Shown: positions 12,659-20,122, counted from the stretch's first letter. The stretch is DNA of 25,525 nucleotides from Candidatus Daviesbacteria bacterium (GCA_030648435.1 JAUSHE010000040.1:1-25525), one strand, 5' to 3'. The notes: generated from the letters alone by a model not told the origin. Made by a program: numbers and translations.

Positions 12659-13366
12659 AATAGGAGAAACGCTGGCTACTTTAAGTTTGGGGGGCGGAAC
12701 ACCAAAATACTCTTCACCTGAAATTGGTCCGTCTTCAGTATCAAAGCCGGTGTACCATTTCCAACCATCTAGCTCAAGCCCACCTACTCTAAAAAACTCA
12801 GGATGGGGCTGTTTGTGAAACGGCCAACCTCCCTCATTACTGAAAGGGGCTGCCCATATATTGAGTAGTTGGTGAGTTTGAGGATCCTTTTCAGATACGA
12901 AAATCGCAAATAATCCGGGGATTTCTTGCCCCCAGTACAACGCCTTAATAGAGGGGCCTGTACCAGGACCATTAGTCGGAATTTCTCTGCTGCGTTCCGA
13001 CCTTTTATCTGGAAAATCACGTGCCATAATCCCCATTGGGTCAACAACCTTCATCTGAACAAGTTTTGGAGTAATCACAATAGACAATTCTCTGTCGCGT
13101 TTAAATAAAGACCCTCGATCTTCTTGTAAATACTTGACAAGATAATCTTCTATTGCTTGTCTATCTTTAAAAATAGAAGGTGTCCCGTCATCAGACTGTT
13201 CAGAAGCAGTAGCTGGCTGGTTTGTTTGTGCTGTATTTGATTCTGACCCTAGTTTTCCTAACCCCTCGTAGCTCTTATAATCCCGTACAGCTAATGCTGC
13301 TAGAGCTGAAGCACTGAGCGCTATTGCCGCCCACCATAATACGATTTCCTTTCTTTCAAGATTCAT
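12644..13366 (-). CDS. Membrane-anchored protein of unknown function, 240 aa
   Basis: Seen: one N-terminal hydrophobic segment (residues about 8-27, IVLWWAAIALSASALAALAV), then a low-complexity Ser/Thr/Gln linker to about 62, then a soluble domain: FKDRQAIEDYLVKYLQEDRGS, LSIVITPKLVQMKVVDPMG, and a Trp- and Pro-rich end (GGWPFHKQPHPEFFRVGGLELDG, KWYTGFDTEDGP). The domain would face outside. I recognise no family. A -10-like TAGAAT preceded by TG lies 13 bases before the ATG, and the 12-mer ACACTATAGGTT further upstream is shared with the HTH gene that starts at 5528. The 3' end overlaps the DMT gene by 15 bp. Confidence 0.75.
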   Translation of the reverse strand: MNLERKEIVLWWAAIALSASALAALAVRDYKSYEGLGKLGSESNTAQTNQPATASEQSDDGTPSIFKDRQAIEDYLVKYLQEDRGSLFKRDRELSIVITPKLVQMKVVDPMGIMARDFPDKRSERSREIPTNGPGTGPSIKALYWGQEIPGLFAIFVSEKDPQTHQLLNIWAAPFSNEGGWPFHKQPHPEFFRVGGLELDGWKWYTGFDTEDGPISGEEYFGVPPPKLKVASVSPISAAA

Positions 13367-13424
13367 ATTTAATCAAACAATTCTACACTATAGGTTTCTA
13401 AATGTCAACCCTTCATTTTCCCTC

Positions 13425-13453
13425 TTGTGCGCTTTAAATAAATCTTTTAGAAT
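13425..13453 (+). promoter_or_regulatory. Probable promoter of the penicillin-binding protein gene
   Basis: TTGTGC (13425-13430), a 17-bp spacer and TAGAAT (13448-13453), predicting a start near 13460 and a leader of about 32 bases. This gene therefore differs from the leaderless majority. Confidence 0.45.
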
Positions 13454-13491
13454 GCGGCTGAAATTAAAATTCTGACCCAAAAGTAAAAATT

Positions 13492-15603
13492 ATGCGTCTT
13501 CTTCTTCTTTTAGTCAAATTTATATTAATAAAAATTGGCAACGTACCAATACAAATCTTTCACCTCCGAGGAGCCATGGCTCACCTCGGAGGTGTTTTAC
13601 ACCCACGCCACGCAAGGGGCCGGCCCAGGAAATTCCATCTTTCCAAAAGATCCAAAATAGCAATCGCTTTATCCGCATTCACAATTTTTCTGGTTATTTA
13701 CACTGTTTTTATCCTGACAGCTGCTTATCAGCTTCCCACACCAACTAAACTAACTTCTTATCAGCAACCCCTAACAACTGAAATATACGACAGAAACGGA
13801 GAGCTGCTTTATAGGCTTTATAAAGACCGAAACCGCTCCCTGGTAAAACTTGCGGAAATTCCACCATTTCTAATCCAGGCTACCCTGGCAATTGAGGACC
13901 AAAATTTCTACCGGCATATTGGCATTGACCCTCCGGCGATATTGCGCGCGCTTTATCACAACTTAAGAAACGAGAGCATGGAGGGCGCTTCTACCATTAC
14001 CCAGCAATTAATCAAAAATTCCCTGCTTACACCGGAAAAAACTTATGCCAGAAAGCTGCGCGAGATTATTTTAAGTTTATGGACAGAACGGATTTATTCC
14101 AAAGACCAAATCCTGCAAATGTACTTTAATGAAACACCATACGGCGGATCAATTATGGGTATTGCCGCAGCCTCACAAACTTACTTTGGCAAACCCCCAT
14201 CAAAACTGACTTTAGCTGAAGCGGCTTTCTTAGCCGGTTTACCTGCTTCCCCAACCCAATTTTCCCCATATGGCACCAGGCCGGAGTTGGCCAAATTAAG
14301 ACAACAGGAAGTCTTACAAAAGATGGTTAAAGAAGGTTATATTACCAAAGCTCAAAAAGACGAGGCTGCCATAGAAGAAATTAATATCCAGCCTCTCGCT
14401 AACAACATCCGCGCCCCGCATTTTGTTTTTTATATCAGAGATTTACTATCGGAAATGCTTGGACCAAGACTGGTTTCGCAGGGAGGCTTAAAGATTTATA
14501 CAACCCTGGACTTAAAACTTCAGGAGACGGCAGAAGAAATAGTCAGGGAAGAGGTCGAAAAACTGGTTAATTTAAATGTCAAAAACGGAGCAGCTATGAT
14601 CACAGATGCCGGTACCGGGCAGATATTAGCCATGGTAGGCTCAAGAGATTATCACTATCCCGGTTTTGGCAATTTTAATGTGGCGCTGTCTCTCCGCCAG
14701 CCCGGATCTTCAATCAAACCTATTACTTATGCGACAGCTTTTGAAAAAGGATACACTCCAAACAGCACGATTTTGGATATACCCGTCACTTTCCGCGACG
14801 GAGTAAATTCTTACTCACCTGTTAACTATGACGGCAAGTTCAGGGGTCCCGTCAGCCTGCGTCAGGCTCTGGCCGGTTCTTTAAACATACCTGCTGTTAA
14901 ACTTTTGGCAACGGTCGGAATTGAATCTTTTATCCAAACGGCCCGGGATTTAGGCATCAGTACTTTTAGTGATCCTTCCCGTTTTGGTTTATCACTCACA
15001 TTAGGAGGAGGTGAAATCAAGATGATTGAGATGATGGGAGTTTATGGAGCTTTTTCTCAAAACGGAGAGTTTCGTCAACCTACCGGCATTATCAAAGTGA
15101 CTGATTCCAATAATAATATTTTAGAAGAGTACAAAGATACCTCGAAACAGGCAATTTCACCACAAATTGCCTATCTAATCAATAATATATTATCCGATGA
15201 TCAAGCCAGAAGTTTAAGCTTTGGCCGCGGCTCCCTGCTTAATATTCAGGGCTTTGAAGTGGCAGTCAAAACCGGCACTTCTGACAGTAAAAGGGATAAC
15301 TGGACTTTCGGCTATACTCCCAAGTATGTCGTAGGAGTTTGGGTGGGCAATCCGGATAATACACCGATGAACCCAAGCTTAACTTCCGGTATTACCGGCG
15401 CGGCGCCAATTTGGAATAGGATCATGCACACACTGCTTGACGGGACAAAACCCCTGGCTTTTGAAAGACCTGCAGGAATCAAAGAGACATCTTCTAAATC
15501 CATGGTCAAAATTATCAGAGACCAGGATAAAATCATTTTTTCAGATGCTTTTTCAACTTACGCCACTTCTTCGGCCCAGGCTAAAACACCACCCAGCCTC
15601 TAA
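13492..15603 (+). CDS. Bifunctional class A penicillin-binding protein (transglycosylase/transpeptidase)
   Basis: A 703-aa enzyme that polymerises glycan strands and cross-links peptides in peptidoglycan. Seen: membrane segment at about residues 55-78; GT51 transglycosylase motifs AIEDQNFYRHIGID (catalytic E135), EGASTITQQLIKN (164-176), YFNETPYGG (211-219); transpeptidase motifs SSIK (S406, K409), SLN (463-465) and KTGT (593-596). Length is normal for class A PBPs. Oddity: residues 24-35 are encoded by a GC-rich hairpin with an in-frame ATG (M29) in its centre. The stop is interlocked (CTAA) with the AbiEii gene stop. It should act with MreB in wall growth. Start at 13492 is the first ATG after the promoter, but no ribosome site is visible. 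Confidence 0.95.
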   Translation: MRLLLLLVKFILIKIGNVPIQIFHLRGAMAHLGGVLHPRHARGRPRKFHLSKRSKIAIALSAFTIFLVIYTVFILTAAYQLPTPTKLTSYQQPLTTEIYDRNGELLYRLYKDRNRSLVKLAEIPPFLIQATLAIEDQNFYRHIGIDPPAILRALYHNLRNESMEGASTITQQLIKNSLLTPEKTYARKLREIILSLWTERIYSKDQILQMYFNETPYGGSIMGIAAASQTYFGKPPSKLTLAEAAFLAGLPASPTQFSPYGTRPELAKLRQQEVLQKMVKEGYITKAQKDEAAIEEINIQPLANNIRAPHFVFYIRDLLSEMLGPRLVSQGGLKIYTTLDLKLQETAEEIVREEVEKLVNLNVKNGAAMITDAGTGQILAMVGSRDYHYPGFGNFNVALSLRQPGSSIKPITYATAFEKGYTPNSTILDIPVTFRDGVNSYSPVNYDGKFRGPVSLRQALAGSLNIPAVKLLATVGIESFIQTARDLGISTFSDPSRFGLSLTLGGGEIKMIEMMGVYGAFSQNGEFRQPTGIIKVTDSNNNILEEYKDTSKQAISPQIAYLINNILSDDQARSLSFGRGSLLNIQGFEVAVKTGTSDSKRDNWTFGYTPKYVVGVWVGNPDNTPMNPSLTSGITGAAPIWNRIMHTLLDGTKPLAFERPAGIKETSSKSMVKIIRDQDKIIFSDAFSTYATSSAQAKTPPSL
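13561..13594. repeat. GC-rich hairpin within the PBP coding sequence
   Basis: CACCTCCGAG (13561-13570) and CTCGGAGGTG (13585-13594) form a 10-bp perfect stem around GAGCC-AT-GGCTC-AC, so the stem continues for five pairs past a two-base bulge. It is followed by TTTT and has a start codon in the loop. It lies in frame at the variable N-terminus. Confidence 0.8.
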
Positions 15604-16256
15604 GGCTTTACTACCTTCATACCCAACTTTTTAGCCAAATCTTTATAAAAATCTTGTAAGTCAACAAGTTCAAGTGGAACCAGCATCTTTGGCATATTCT
15701 CAAAACTGCCGGATTTTAAATAATCGGCGGCAACGGTGTAAGGATCAAGTTCTATACGGAACTTCACCCTCACTCCCTCCATTAAATCCCAAACCGTAAA
15801 CTTCTTGAGCAAAAAGTAGAGATCAACAAAATCCTTAACATCATTTCTTTGGTGTATGGTTTGAAGCTTGTTAACAGCAATATCAAACAAACTGTCTACT
15901 TTAACAGACTCTATTAATTTGCCTCTTCTCAATCTCTTATAAGGATAGTACCCAAAATCAACTTTTAGCTTTTCTCCATCTGGAAACTCCAGAAGAAAAA
16001 TTCTGACTGCCTCCATTTCCCGGGATTCTATTTTGAGATGATGCTTTTTACCCCATTTTGTTATTAAATTCAAAATAGGCAGAGTATCAAATTCTTGTTG
16101 TGAGAAAAAATCCAGGTCCTCAGATTCCCTATGGTGTAAATACACGGCGGAAAGAGCGGTTCCACCGGTAAAATAGAAGTTTTTTTTAAAAAAACTGCTG
16201 TTTTTAATCTCGTCAAATATAATCTGTTGCTTTGCAGTAAGATCTATCTTCCCCAT
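15600..16256 (-). CDS. AbiEii/AbiGii-type nucleotidyltransferase toxin
   Basis: A 218-aa nucleotidyltransferase, second of its family in the window. Seen: FYFTGGTALSAVYLHHRESEDLDFFS (about residues 27-52, the GGTA-x(n)-ExxDLDFF signature), VDSLFDIAVNKLQTIHQRNDVKDFVDLYFLL (about 120-150, the KLxAxxxRxxxKDFxDLY motif). The start overlaps the small upstream partner by 13 bp, the compact antitoxin-toxin layout of such cassettes. Relatives modify tRNA or other RNA; effect here is inferred. Sequence similarity to the toxin at position 14 is limited to the motifs, so they are separate acquisitions rather than a recent duplication. Confidence 0.88.
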   Translation of the reverse strand: MGKIDLTAKQQIIFDEIKNSSFFKKNFYFTGGTALSAVYLHHRESEDLDFFSQQEFDTLPILNLITKWGKKHHLKIESREMEAVRIFLLEFPDGEKLKVDFGYYPYKRLRRGKLIESVKVDSLFDIAVNKLQTIHQRNDVKDFVDLYFLLKKFTVWDLMEGVRVKFRIELDPYTVAADYLKSGSFENMPKMLVPLELVDLQDFYKDLAKKLGMKVVKP

Positions 16257-16444
16257 ATTAAAAGTTTCATTAATCTTTTTTTAAGAGAATCCAAATGTAG
16301 TTTATCCCAATTTTCTTTTACCTCTGACAGGCTTATTTTCTCACCTTTGCTTGGGCCGTAATTAATCATCCGCTCAAGTATCAGGAGCCTGCCTGACTTA
16401 GTCTTCTTGAGTTCATTAATATCATAATCCCAAATAAATGGCAT
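16244..16444 (-). CDS. Putative antitoxin partner (DUF6922-like), 66 aa
   Basis: A 66-aa acidic/basic mixed helical protein beginning MPFIWDYDINELKKTKSGRL, with ILERMINYG following. The (F/W)WDxDxxxL...IIxRVLxYG pattern is that of the small proteins, DUF6922-like as I recall, that precede AbiEii-type nucleotidyltransferases. It overlaps the toxin start by 13 bp. The start at 16444 rather than 16462 is preferred because an extended -10 (TGT TACAAT, 16451-16459 on the minus strand) ends six bases before it, which also gives the cassette its own leaderless promoter inside the end of the ASCH gene. Antitoxin function is inferred from position. Confidence 0.75.
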   Translation of the reverse strand: MPFIWDYDINELKKTKSGRLLILERMINYGPSKGEKISLSEVKENWDKLHLDSLKKRLMKLLIWGR

Positions 16445-16448
16445 ATTA

Positions 16449-16841
16449 TCATTGTAACACAACCCAGCCCCTAAGGTCTTTTTTGGGGAATTTGACAGGA
16501 GAGGTAATGAAACGTGAGGAGTCTCCGATAAAAATTAAAGTGCCGTAACGGGCATTTTTATGCTTTTCCCAGTAGTCTTTTTCAACTGCCAGTCTTTTTT
16601 CGTATAAGTTTCTTAGGTCGCTTAGGTCACTTGAGTCAAGTCCGTCCAAAAAGATCACTTTTTTTACCCGGAATTGCCCGATTATATCTTTGCCTGAAGG
16701 CTTTATATAAACTAAATCTCCACTGGAAATGACCCCAAAAGGTACGCTTTTAACCCGGGAAAAACGCGATTCAATGGTTTTTTGGCCGGTTAGTATTGCC
16801 TCCCCTGCGCTACCTTTAAAAATAGCTAGATGCTTTTGCAT
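16449..16841 (-). CDS. ASCH-domain protein
   Basis: A 130-aa protein with a PUA-like ASCH fold, a family linked to RNA binding and, in some members, RNA or nucleotide hydrolysis. Seen: FKGSAGEAILTGQKTIESRFS near residues 8-28 (the GxKTxExR signature of ASCH), GDLVYIKPSGKDIIGQFRVKKVIF (about 41-65), and a C-terminal GWVVL. The N-terminal half is the conserved part. An extended -10 (TGA TATAAT, 16848-16856 on the minus strand) ends six bases before the ATG, predicting a leaderless transcript. It lies divergent to secE and just upstream of the toxin cassette, with which it may be co-transcribed. Substrate unknown. Confidence 0.82.
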   Translation of the reverse strand: MQKHLAIFKGSAGEAILTGQKTIESRFSRVKSVPFGVISSGDLVYIKPSGKDIIGQFRVKKVIFLDGLDSSDLSDLRNLYEKRLAVEKDYWEKHKNARYGTLIFIGDSSRFITSPVKFPKKDLRGWVVLQ

Positions 16842-16905
16842 GCTTGAATTATATCATTACCTCTGTTATACTTGACAAAGGTCCTCTAAATTAGAGGATT
16901 TTTTC
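16842..16905. promoter_or_regulatory. Divergent promoter region ASCH / secE with a terminator-like secE leader
   Basis: Minus strand: TGA TATAAT six bases before the ASCH start. Plus strand: TGT TATACT (16864-16872) as an extended -10, predicting a start near 16879. The predicted secE leader is almost only a hairpin CCTCTAA/TTAGAGG (16883-16897) and a T6 run (16899-16904), placing a terminator-like structure directly before the ATG at 16906. An alternative TTGACA (16872-16877) as -35 has no good -10. Confidence 0.55.
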
Positions 16906-17088
16906 ATGCCTAATATATTTGGATTTCTAAATGAAGTCAAAGAAGAACTAAAGAAAGTAACCTGGCCGACCAGAGAACAAACTGTCCGCTATACTATTTT
17001 AGTAGTCATTGTGGCTGTAGCAGTAGGATTATTTTTAGGAGGCCTGGATTACATTTTAACTGCCGTTACGGCATTATTACTTAAATGA
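16906..17088 (+). CDS. secE: Preprotein translocase subunit SecE
   Basis: A 60-aa single-span SecE, the clamp subunit of the SecYEG channel. Seen: the amphipathic helix and hinge FLNEVKEELKKVTWPTREQT (residues about 7-26; KKVxWPTRxE is the family signature) followed by one membrane segment (about 28-58). Length is the usual short bacterial form. It begins the secE-nusG-rplK-rplA run; nusG starts one base after its stop. A terminator-like hairpin and U-run sit immediately before the ATG, so expression may be controlled there. Confidence 0.95.
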   Translation: MPNIFGFLNEVKEELKKVTWPTREQTVRYTILVVIVAVAVGLFLGGLDYILTAVTALLLK

Positions 17089-17089
17089 T

Positions 17090-17674
17090 ATGAACGACGA
17101 TACAAAACAGGGGGAAATTAAAACAGAAGAAGTTAAAGTTGACGAGAATCCTAATGCCAAATGGTATGTAGTCCACACTTATTCCGGCCATGAGAATAAA
17201 GTGGCTGTAACATTAAAACAAAGAATTGAATCAGAACATCTGCAGGAGAAGATTTTAGATGTTTTGGTGCCAACTCAGGAGAAAATTGAGATCAAAAGCG
17301 GTAAAAAGGTCAATATTAAAGAAAAAATTTTCCCCGGTTATATTTTAGTTAAAATGGTCTTGGATGATGTTTCATGGCTGGCAGTCCGGACCACTCAGGG
17401 AGTTACTTCGTTCGTCGGTATGGGCAATAAACCCACTCCTATTTCAGAAGCAGAAGTGGCCACAATTGTTAAATTCACCCAATCTGAGGCTCCAATGTAC
17501 AAACAGGTCTTTATGGCAAATGATACTGTCAAAATTGTTGACGGTCCGTTTGCTGACTTTATCGGTAAAATTGACTCAGTAGACGGCGAAAAAGGTAAGG
17601 TTAAAGTGTTAGTATCTATCTTCGGCAGAGAAACACCGGTAGAACTGGATTTTTTGCAGATAAAGAAAATATAA
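17090..17674 (+). CDS. nusG: Transcription termination/antitermination factor NusG
   Basis: A 194-aa NusG that binds RNA polymerase and links it to Rho or the leading ribosome. Seen: an acidic N-terminal extension of about 24 residues, then the NGN domain starting AKWYVVHTYSGHENKVA (about 24-40), with KEKIFPGYILVKM (about 80-92, the FPGYxxV signature), and a C-terminal KOW domain DTVKIVDGPFADFIGKIDSVDGEKGKVKVLVSIFGRETPVELDF (about 145-188). Length is normal. The order secE-nusG-rplK is conserved except for the 78-aa gene placed after it. Confidence 0.96.
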   Translation: MNDDTKQGEIKTEEVKVDENPNAKWYVVHTYSGHENKVAVTLKQRIESEHLQEKILDVLVPTQEKIEIKSGKKVNIKEKIFPGYILVKMVLDDVSWLAVRTTQGVTSFVGMGNKPTPISEAEVATIVKFTQSEAPMYKQVFMANDTVKIVDGPFADFIGKIDSVDGEKGKVKVLVSIFGRETPVELDFLQIKKI

Positions 17675-17683
17675 TCATTAATT

Positions 17684-17920
17684 ATGACACAAGAAAAAGA
17701 ACCACATCATTCCAAGAGGGTATCATTCCACTTTGGATTTCCTTGGCCTCCCCACAGGGATGTTGGTTTAGAGGTTCAACACCACAAAATAGAAGACGCT
17801 GCAGGAAACGTACTAGAAAGGTGGCGTACTCGTCGGGTTTTTAACGATGACTATTCCGAGTATAATCCATATAAACCAAGTCTTGTTAGATGGTTCAGAC
17901 GGATGATCAGAAGAGGATAA
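17684..17920 (+). CDS. Unknown 78-aa protein between nusG and rplK
   Basis: A 78-aa basic protein rich in His, Arg, Trp and Pro: RVSFHFGFPWPPHRD in the first third, LEVQHHKIEDAAGNVLERWRTRR in the middle and a basic end KPSLVRWFRRMIRRG that could be an amphipathic, membrane- or RNA-binding helix. No family is recognised. It sits in a position where most bacteria have none, nine bases after nusG and one base before rplK, all in the same direction. TATAAT at 17670-17675 overlaps the nusG stop eight bases before the ATG, so it may also have its own promoter. The rplK ribosome site (AGAGG) lies inside its last codons, supporting real translation through it. Confidence 0.7.
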   Translation: MTQEKEPHHSKRVSFHFGFPWPPHRDVGLEVQHHKIEDAAGNVLERWRTRRVFNDDYSEYNPYKPSLVRWFRRMIRRG

Positions 17921-17921
17921 T

Positions 17922-18347
17922 ATGGCCAAAAAAATTAAAACATTGATTAAACTAAATATTCCTGCAGGCACAGCTACACCTGCTCCCCCTGTTGGTCCTG
18001 CTTTAGGCCAGCATGGTCTGCCTATAATGGAATTTGTCAAAGCTTTTAACGACCGGACTCAGGACAAAAAAGGCAATATTTTGCCTGTGGTGATCACGGT
18101 TTATGAAGACCGCACTTTTTCATTCATCACCAAAGAGCCTCCTGTTGCCGAAATGATCAAGAAGACTCTTAATCTGGAAAAGGGCTCGGGTACAGCTATG
18201 AAAGAACCAGTTGGCTCCCTCACTCAGGCTCAGGTAAGAGCTATTGCCGAAGCTAAATTACCGGATTTAAATACCAAAAATGTAGAGGCAGCCATGAAAA
18301 TAGTGGAAGGAACTGCCAGAAGCATGGGGGTAAAGGTACAAAATTAA
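17922..18347 (+). CDS. rplK: Ribosomal protein uL11
   Basis: A 141-aa uL11, which forms the GTPase-associated stalk base with 23S rRNA. Seen: KTLIKLNIPAGTATPAPPVGPALGQHGLPIMEFVKAFND (about residues 5-43; the PAGxAxPxPPVGPALGQ.G signature), FSFITKEPPVAEMIKKTLNLEKGSG (C-terminal domain start), and LPDLNTKNVEAAMKIVEGTARSMG at the end. Length is exactly typical. An AGAGG ribosome site lies 5-6 bases before the ATG. It is followed after 70 bp by rplA. Confidence 0.98.
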   Translation: MAKKIKTLIKLNIPAGTATPAPPVGPALGQHGLPIMEFVKAFNDRTQDKKGNILPVVITVYEDRTFSFITKEPPVAEMIKKTLNLEKGSGTAMKEPVGSLTQAQVRAIAEAKLPDLNTKNVEAAMKIVEGTARSMGVKVQN

Positions 18348-18373
18348 CAATTAAAACAAATGCAAACTAATTT

Positions 18374-18401
18374 TACATTTTACATTATACATTATACATT
18401 G
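18374..18401. repeat. Heptamer element in the rplK-rplA gap
   Basis: TACATTT, TACATTA, TACATTA, TACATTG: four 7-mers, exactly 28 bp, ending where the GGAGG ribosome site of rplA (18401-18405) starts. It is the same word family as the element at 3623-3650 in the ligase-like gene. The surrounding 70-bp gap has no other visible feature. Confidence 0.85.
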
Positions 18402-18417
18402 GAGGCGAAGCCGACAT

Positions 18418-19131
18418 ATGGGTAGACCAAAAATTAAAACAATTGATGATTCGGCTGTTGTCGAAGAAACAGTCGAAGAGAAGAAAGTAGAAAAAGTTGT
18501 TGTCAAAAAAGCTGTCAAACCCGGTAAAGCAAAACCCAGATCTAAAAAATATCAGGAAATAACCAAAGACCTGGATAGAAATAAAACTTATTCTTTGTCC
18601 GAAGCAATTGACCTGGTCAAAAAATTATCCTACTCCAAATTTAATGCCACTCTGGAAGCGCATATTAATACCGCCCAAACAGGAATTCGCGGTTTAGTTG
18701 CTCTCCCTTTTGTAACCGGGCGCAAACTTAAAATCCTTGCCTTTGAAGGTTCAGATGCGATTATTGAAGAAATTAACAAGGGAAAAGTAGATTTTGATTT
18801 GGTTGTTACAACTCCTCAATATATGCCTAAACTAGCCAAAGTAGCAAGAATCCTGGGCCCAAGAGGTTTAATGCCTAATCCCAAAAACGGTACTATCGTA
18901 AATGACCTTAAAAAAGCTGTTGAATCCTTCCAGGCAGGTAAAACAGAATATAAAACAGAGGCTAAGGCACCGGTAATACATATTGCTATGGGTAAGTTAA
19001 ACCAACCCACAGAAGAACTCTCAGCCAATATTAAAACACTCCTGCAAACCTTGGGTAAAACCAGAGTGCAAAAAGTCACCCTTTCCCCAACCATGGGACC
19101 ATCAGTTAAGTTGAATCTCTCATCTCTTTAA
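18418..19131 (+). CDS. rplA: Ribosomal protein uL1 with a charged N-terminal extension
   Basis: A 237-aa uL1, the L1-stalk protein that also represses its own operon in several bacteria. Seen: a Lys/Glu-rich extension of about 40 residues (EETVEEKKVEKVVVKKAVK) absent from textbook uL1, then the core SKKYQEITKDLDRNKTYSLSEAIDLVKKL (about 41-70) and the signature ILGPRGLMPNPKNGTI (about 143-158), and VTLSPTMGPSVKL at the end. Core length is normal. A GGAGG site lies 12 bases upstream, directly after a 28-bp heptamer element. The last 12 bp overlap the convergent flippase-like gene, and rplJ, the usual next gene, is 3.1 kb away. Confidence 0.97.
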   Translation: MGRPKIKTIDDSAVVEETVEEKKVEKVVVKKAVKPGKAKPRSKKYQEITKDLDRNKTYSLSEAIDLVKKLSYSKFNATLEAHINTAQTGIRGLVALPFVTGRKLKILAFEGSDAIIEEINKGKVDFDLVVTTPQYMPKLAKVARILGPRGLMPNPKNGTIVNDLKKAVESFQAGKTEYKTEAKAPVIHIAMGKLNQPTEELSANIKTLLQTLGKTRVQKVTLSPTMGPSVKLNLSSL

Positions 19132-20100
19132 AACTTTTTTTAGAAGAGTTCCGACGTTAATTTTTAAAAAGTAGATAGAAACTATCCCAAAGATCAGGAC
19201 AAAAATAGCGGACAGGATATGAAATAATACCGTCATGGCAGAGGCCAGGTTTGCCTCGATTCCGAACACTCCGGAGAGGATCAACAACCCTGATGCCTCA
19301 GCCGACCCTACATAACCCGGGGCTGCAGGCACCAGATATGTCAGGGCAGATAACAACTGACCAAGATACATCTTTAAATAAGCCTGGTTTGCACCAAGGG
19401 CAATAAAAGTAAAATACCAAACTGCCGCATCAACAGCATAAGCCAAAAAAGTAATCCCCATCATTAAAATCAAATCTTTAGGATGCCTGTTTAAAATAGC
19501 AAATGCTTCTAAAATGAAGTTGCTAAAACTATCAAAATATATCTTAATATGATTAACTACCAAGAAATATCTCAGAAAACTGAACATTTTCCTAGCAAAA
19601 GTTGATTGAAAAACTACCAGATAGGTCAAAGATAAAACTATAAATAATATAATTATTATAACGGTTATAAACATTATATTAAGAGCGGTCGGAACCACAA
19701 AAAACAATACGGAAGCCAGAAACAGTACTGCCAGAAAGTCGACAAAACGGTCTATAAATATCCAAATTACAGACTTTCCAAGAGGCAGATTGTAATTTGT
19801 ATTAAGGTAGATGCCCTTAAGAACCTCTCCCGCCCGAATGGGTATAAAAAAATTAAGCATCATAGCTGCTCCGTTTAAATAAATTAGATCCAGTAACTTA
19901 ATTTTCGTTACTTCCGCTAAAAATACTTTCAGTCTAACCGCACGCAGTACCGGAGAAAGCAGCATAAAAAAAAGAATAGGCACCAGAAAAAAAAGATTTA
20001 CTTTTGAAATCGCGGAGAAGATTTCGCCTATATTAACAAAGCGCGACCAGATAAAAATCAGGACTATACCTAAAGCTGTATTGAATAATACCTTAATCAT
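19120..20100 (-). CDS. Flippase-like integral membrane protein (LPG synthase TM / UPF0104)
   Basis: A 326-aa membrane protein with about eight hydrophobic segments, related to the transmembrane half of lysylphosphatidylglycerol synthases and to UPF0104 proteins often found in glycosylation clusters. Seen: LSPVLRAVRLKVFL near residues 48-61, NFFIPIRAGEVLKGIYL (about 83-99; the P.RxGE motif typical of the family), VIWIFIDRFVDFLAVLFLAS, and LVPAAPGYVGSAEASGLLIL (about 255-274; P.PGx.G.xE motif). No aminoacyltransferase domain follows, so it is a stand-alone flippase-like unit. TATAAT (20108-20113 on the minus strand) ends seven bases before the ATG. Lipid or glycolipid substrate is unknown. Confidence 0.87.
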   Translation of the reverse strand: MIKVLFNTALGIVLIFIWSRFVNIGEIFSAISKVNLFFLVPILFFMLLSPVLRAVRLKVFLAEVTKIKLLDLIYLNGAAMMLNFFIPIRAGEVLKGIYLNTNYNLPLGKSVIWIFIDRFVDFLAVLFLASVLFFVVPTALNIMFITVIIIILFIVLSLTYLVVFQSTFARKMFSFLRYFLVVNHIKIYFDSFSNFILEAFAILNRHPKDLILMMGITFLAYAVDAAVWYFTFIALGANQAYLKMYLGQLLSALTYLVPAAPGYVGSAEASGLLILSGVFGIEANLASAMTVLFHILSAIFVLIFGIVSIYFLKINVGTLLKKVLKR

Positions 20101-20122
20101 TTGTTACATTATAGATTGTAAT
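20101..20122. promoter_or_regulatory. 22-bp divergent leaderless promoter region (flippase-like / dockerin)
   Basis: Minus strand: a perfect TATAAT (20108-20113) ends seven bases before the ATG at 20100. Plus strand: TTATAGATT (20109-20117) supplies a -10-like element ending five to seven bases before the ATG at 20123. The two -10 elements occupy the same bases on opposite strands, so the promoters should exclude one another. Confidence 0.55.

Noticed and set aside
13585..13600. Rho-independent terminator before a shorter true PBP gene
   Set aside because: The frame upstream is open, has a start codon behind a fair promoter and the T-run is only four bases, so I kept the long PBP and reported the hairpin as a finding.
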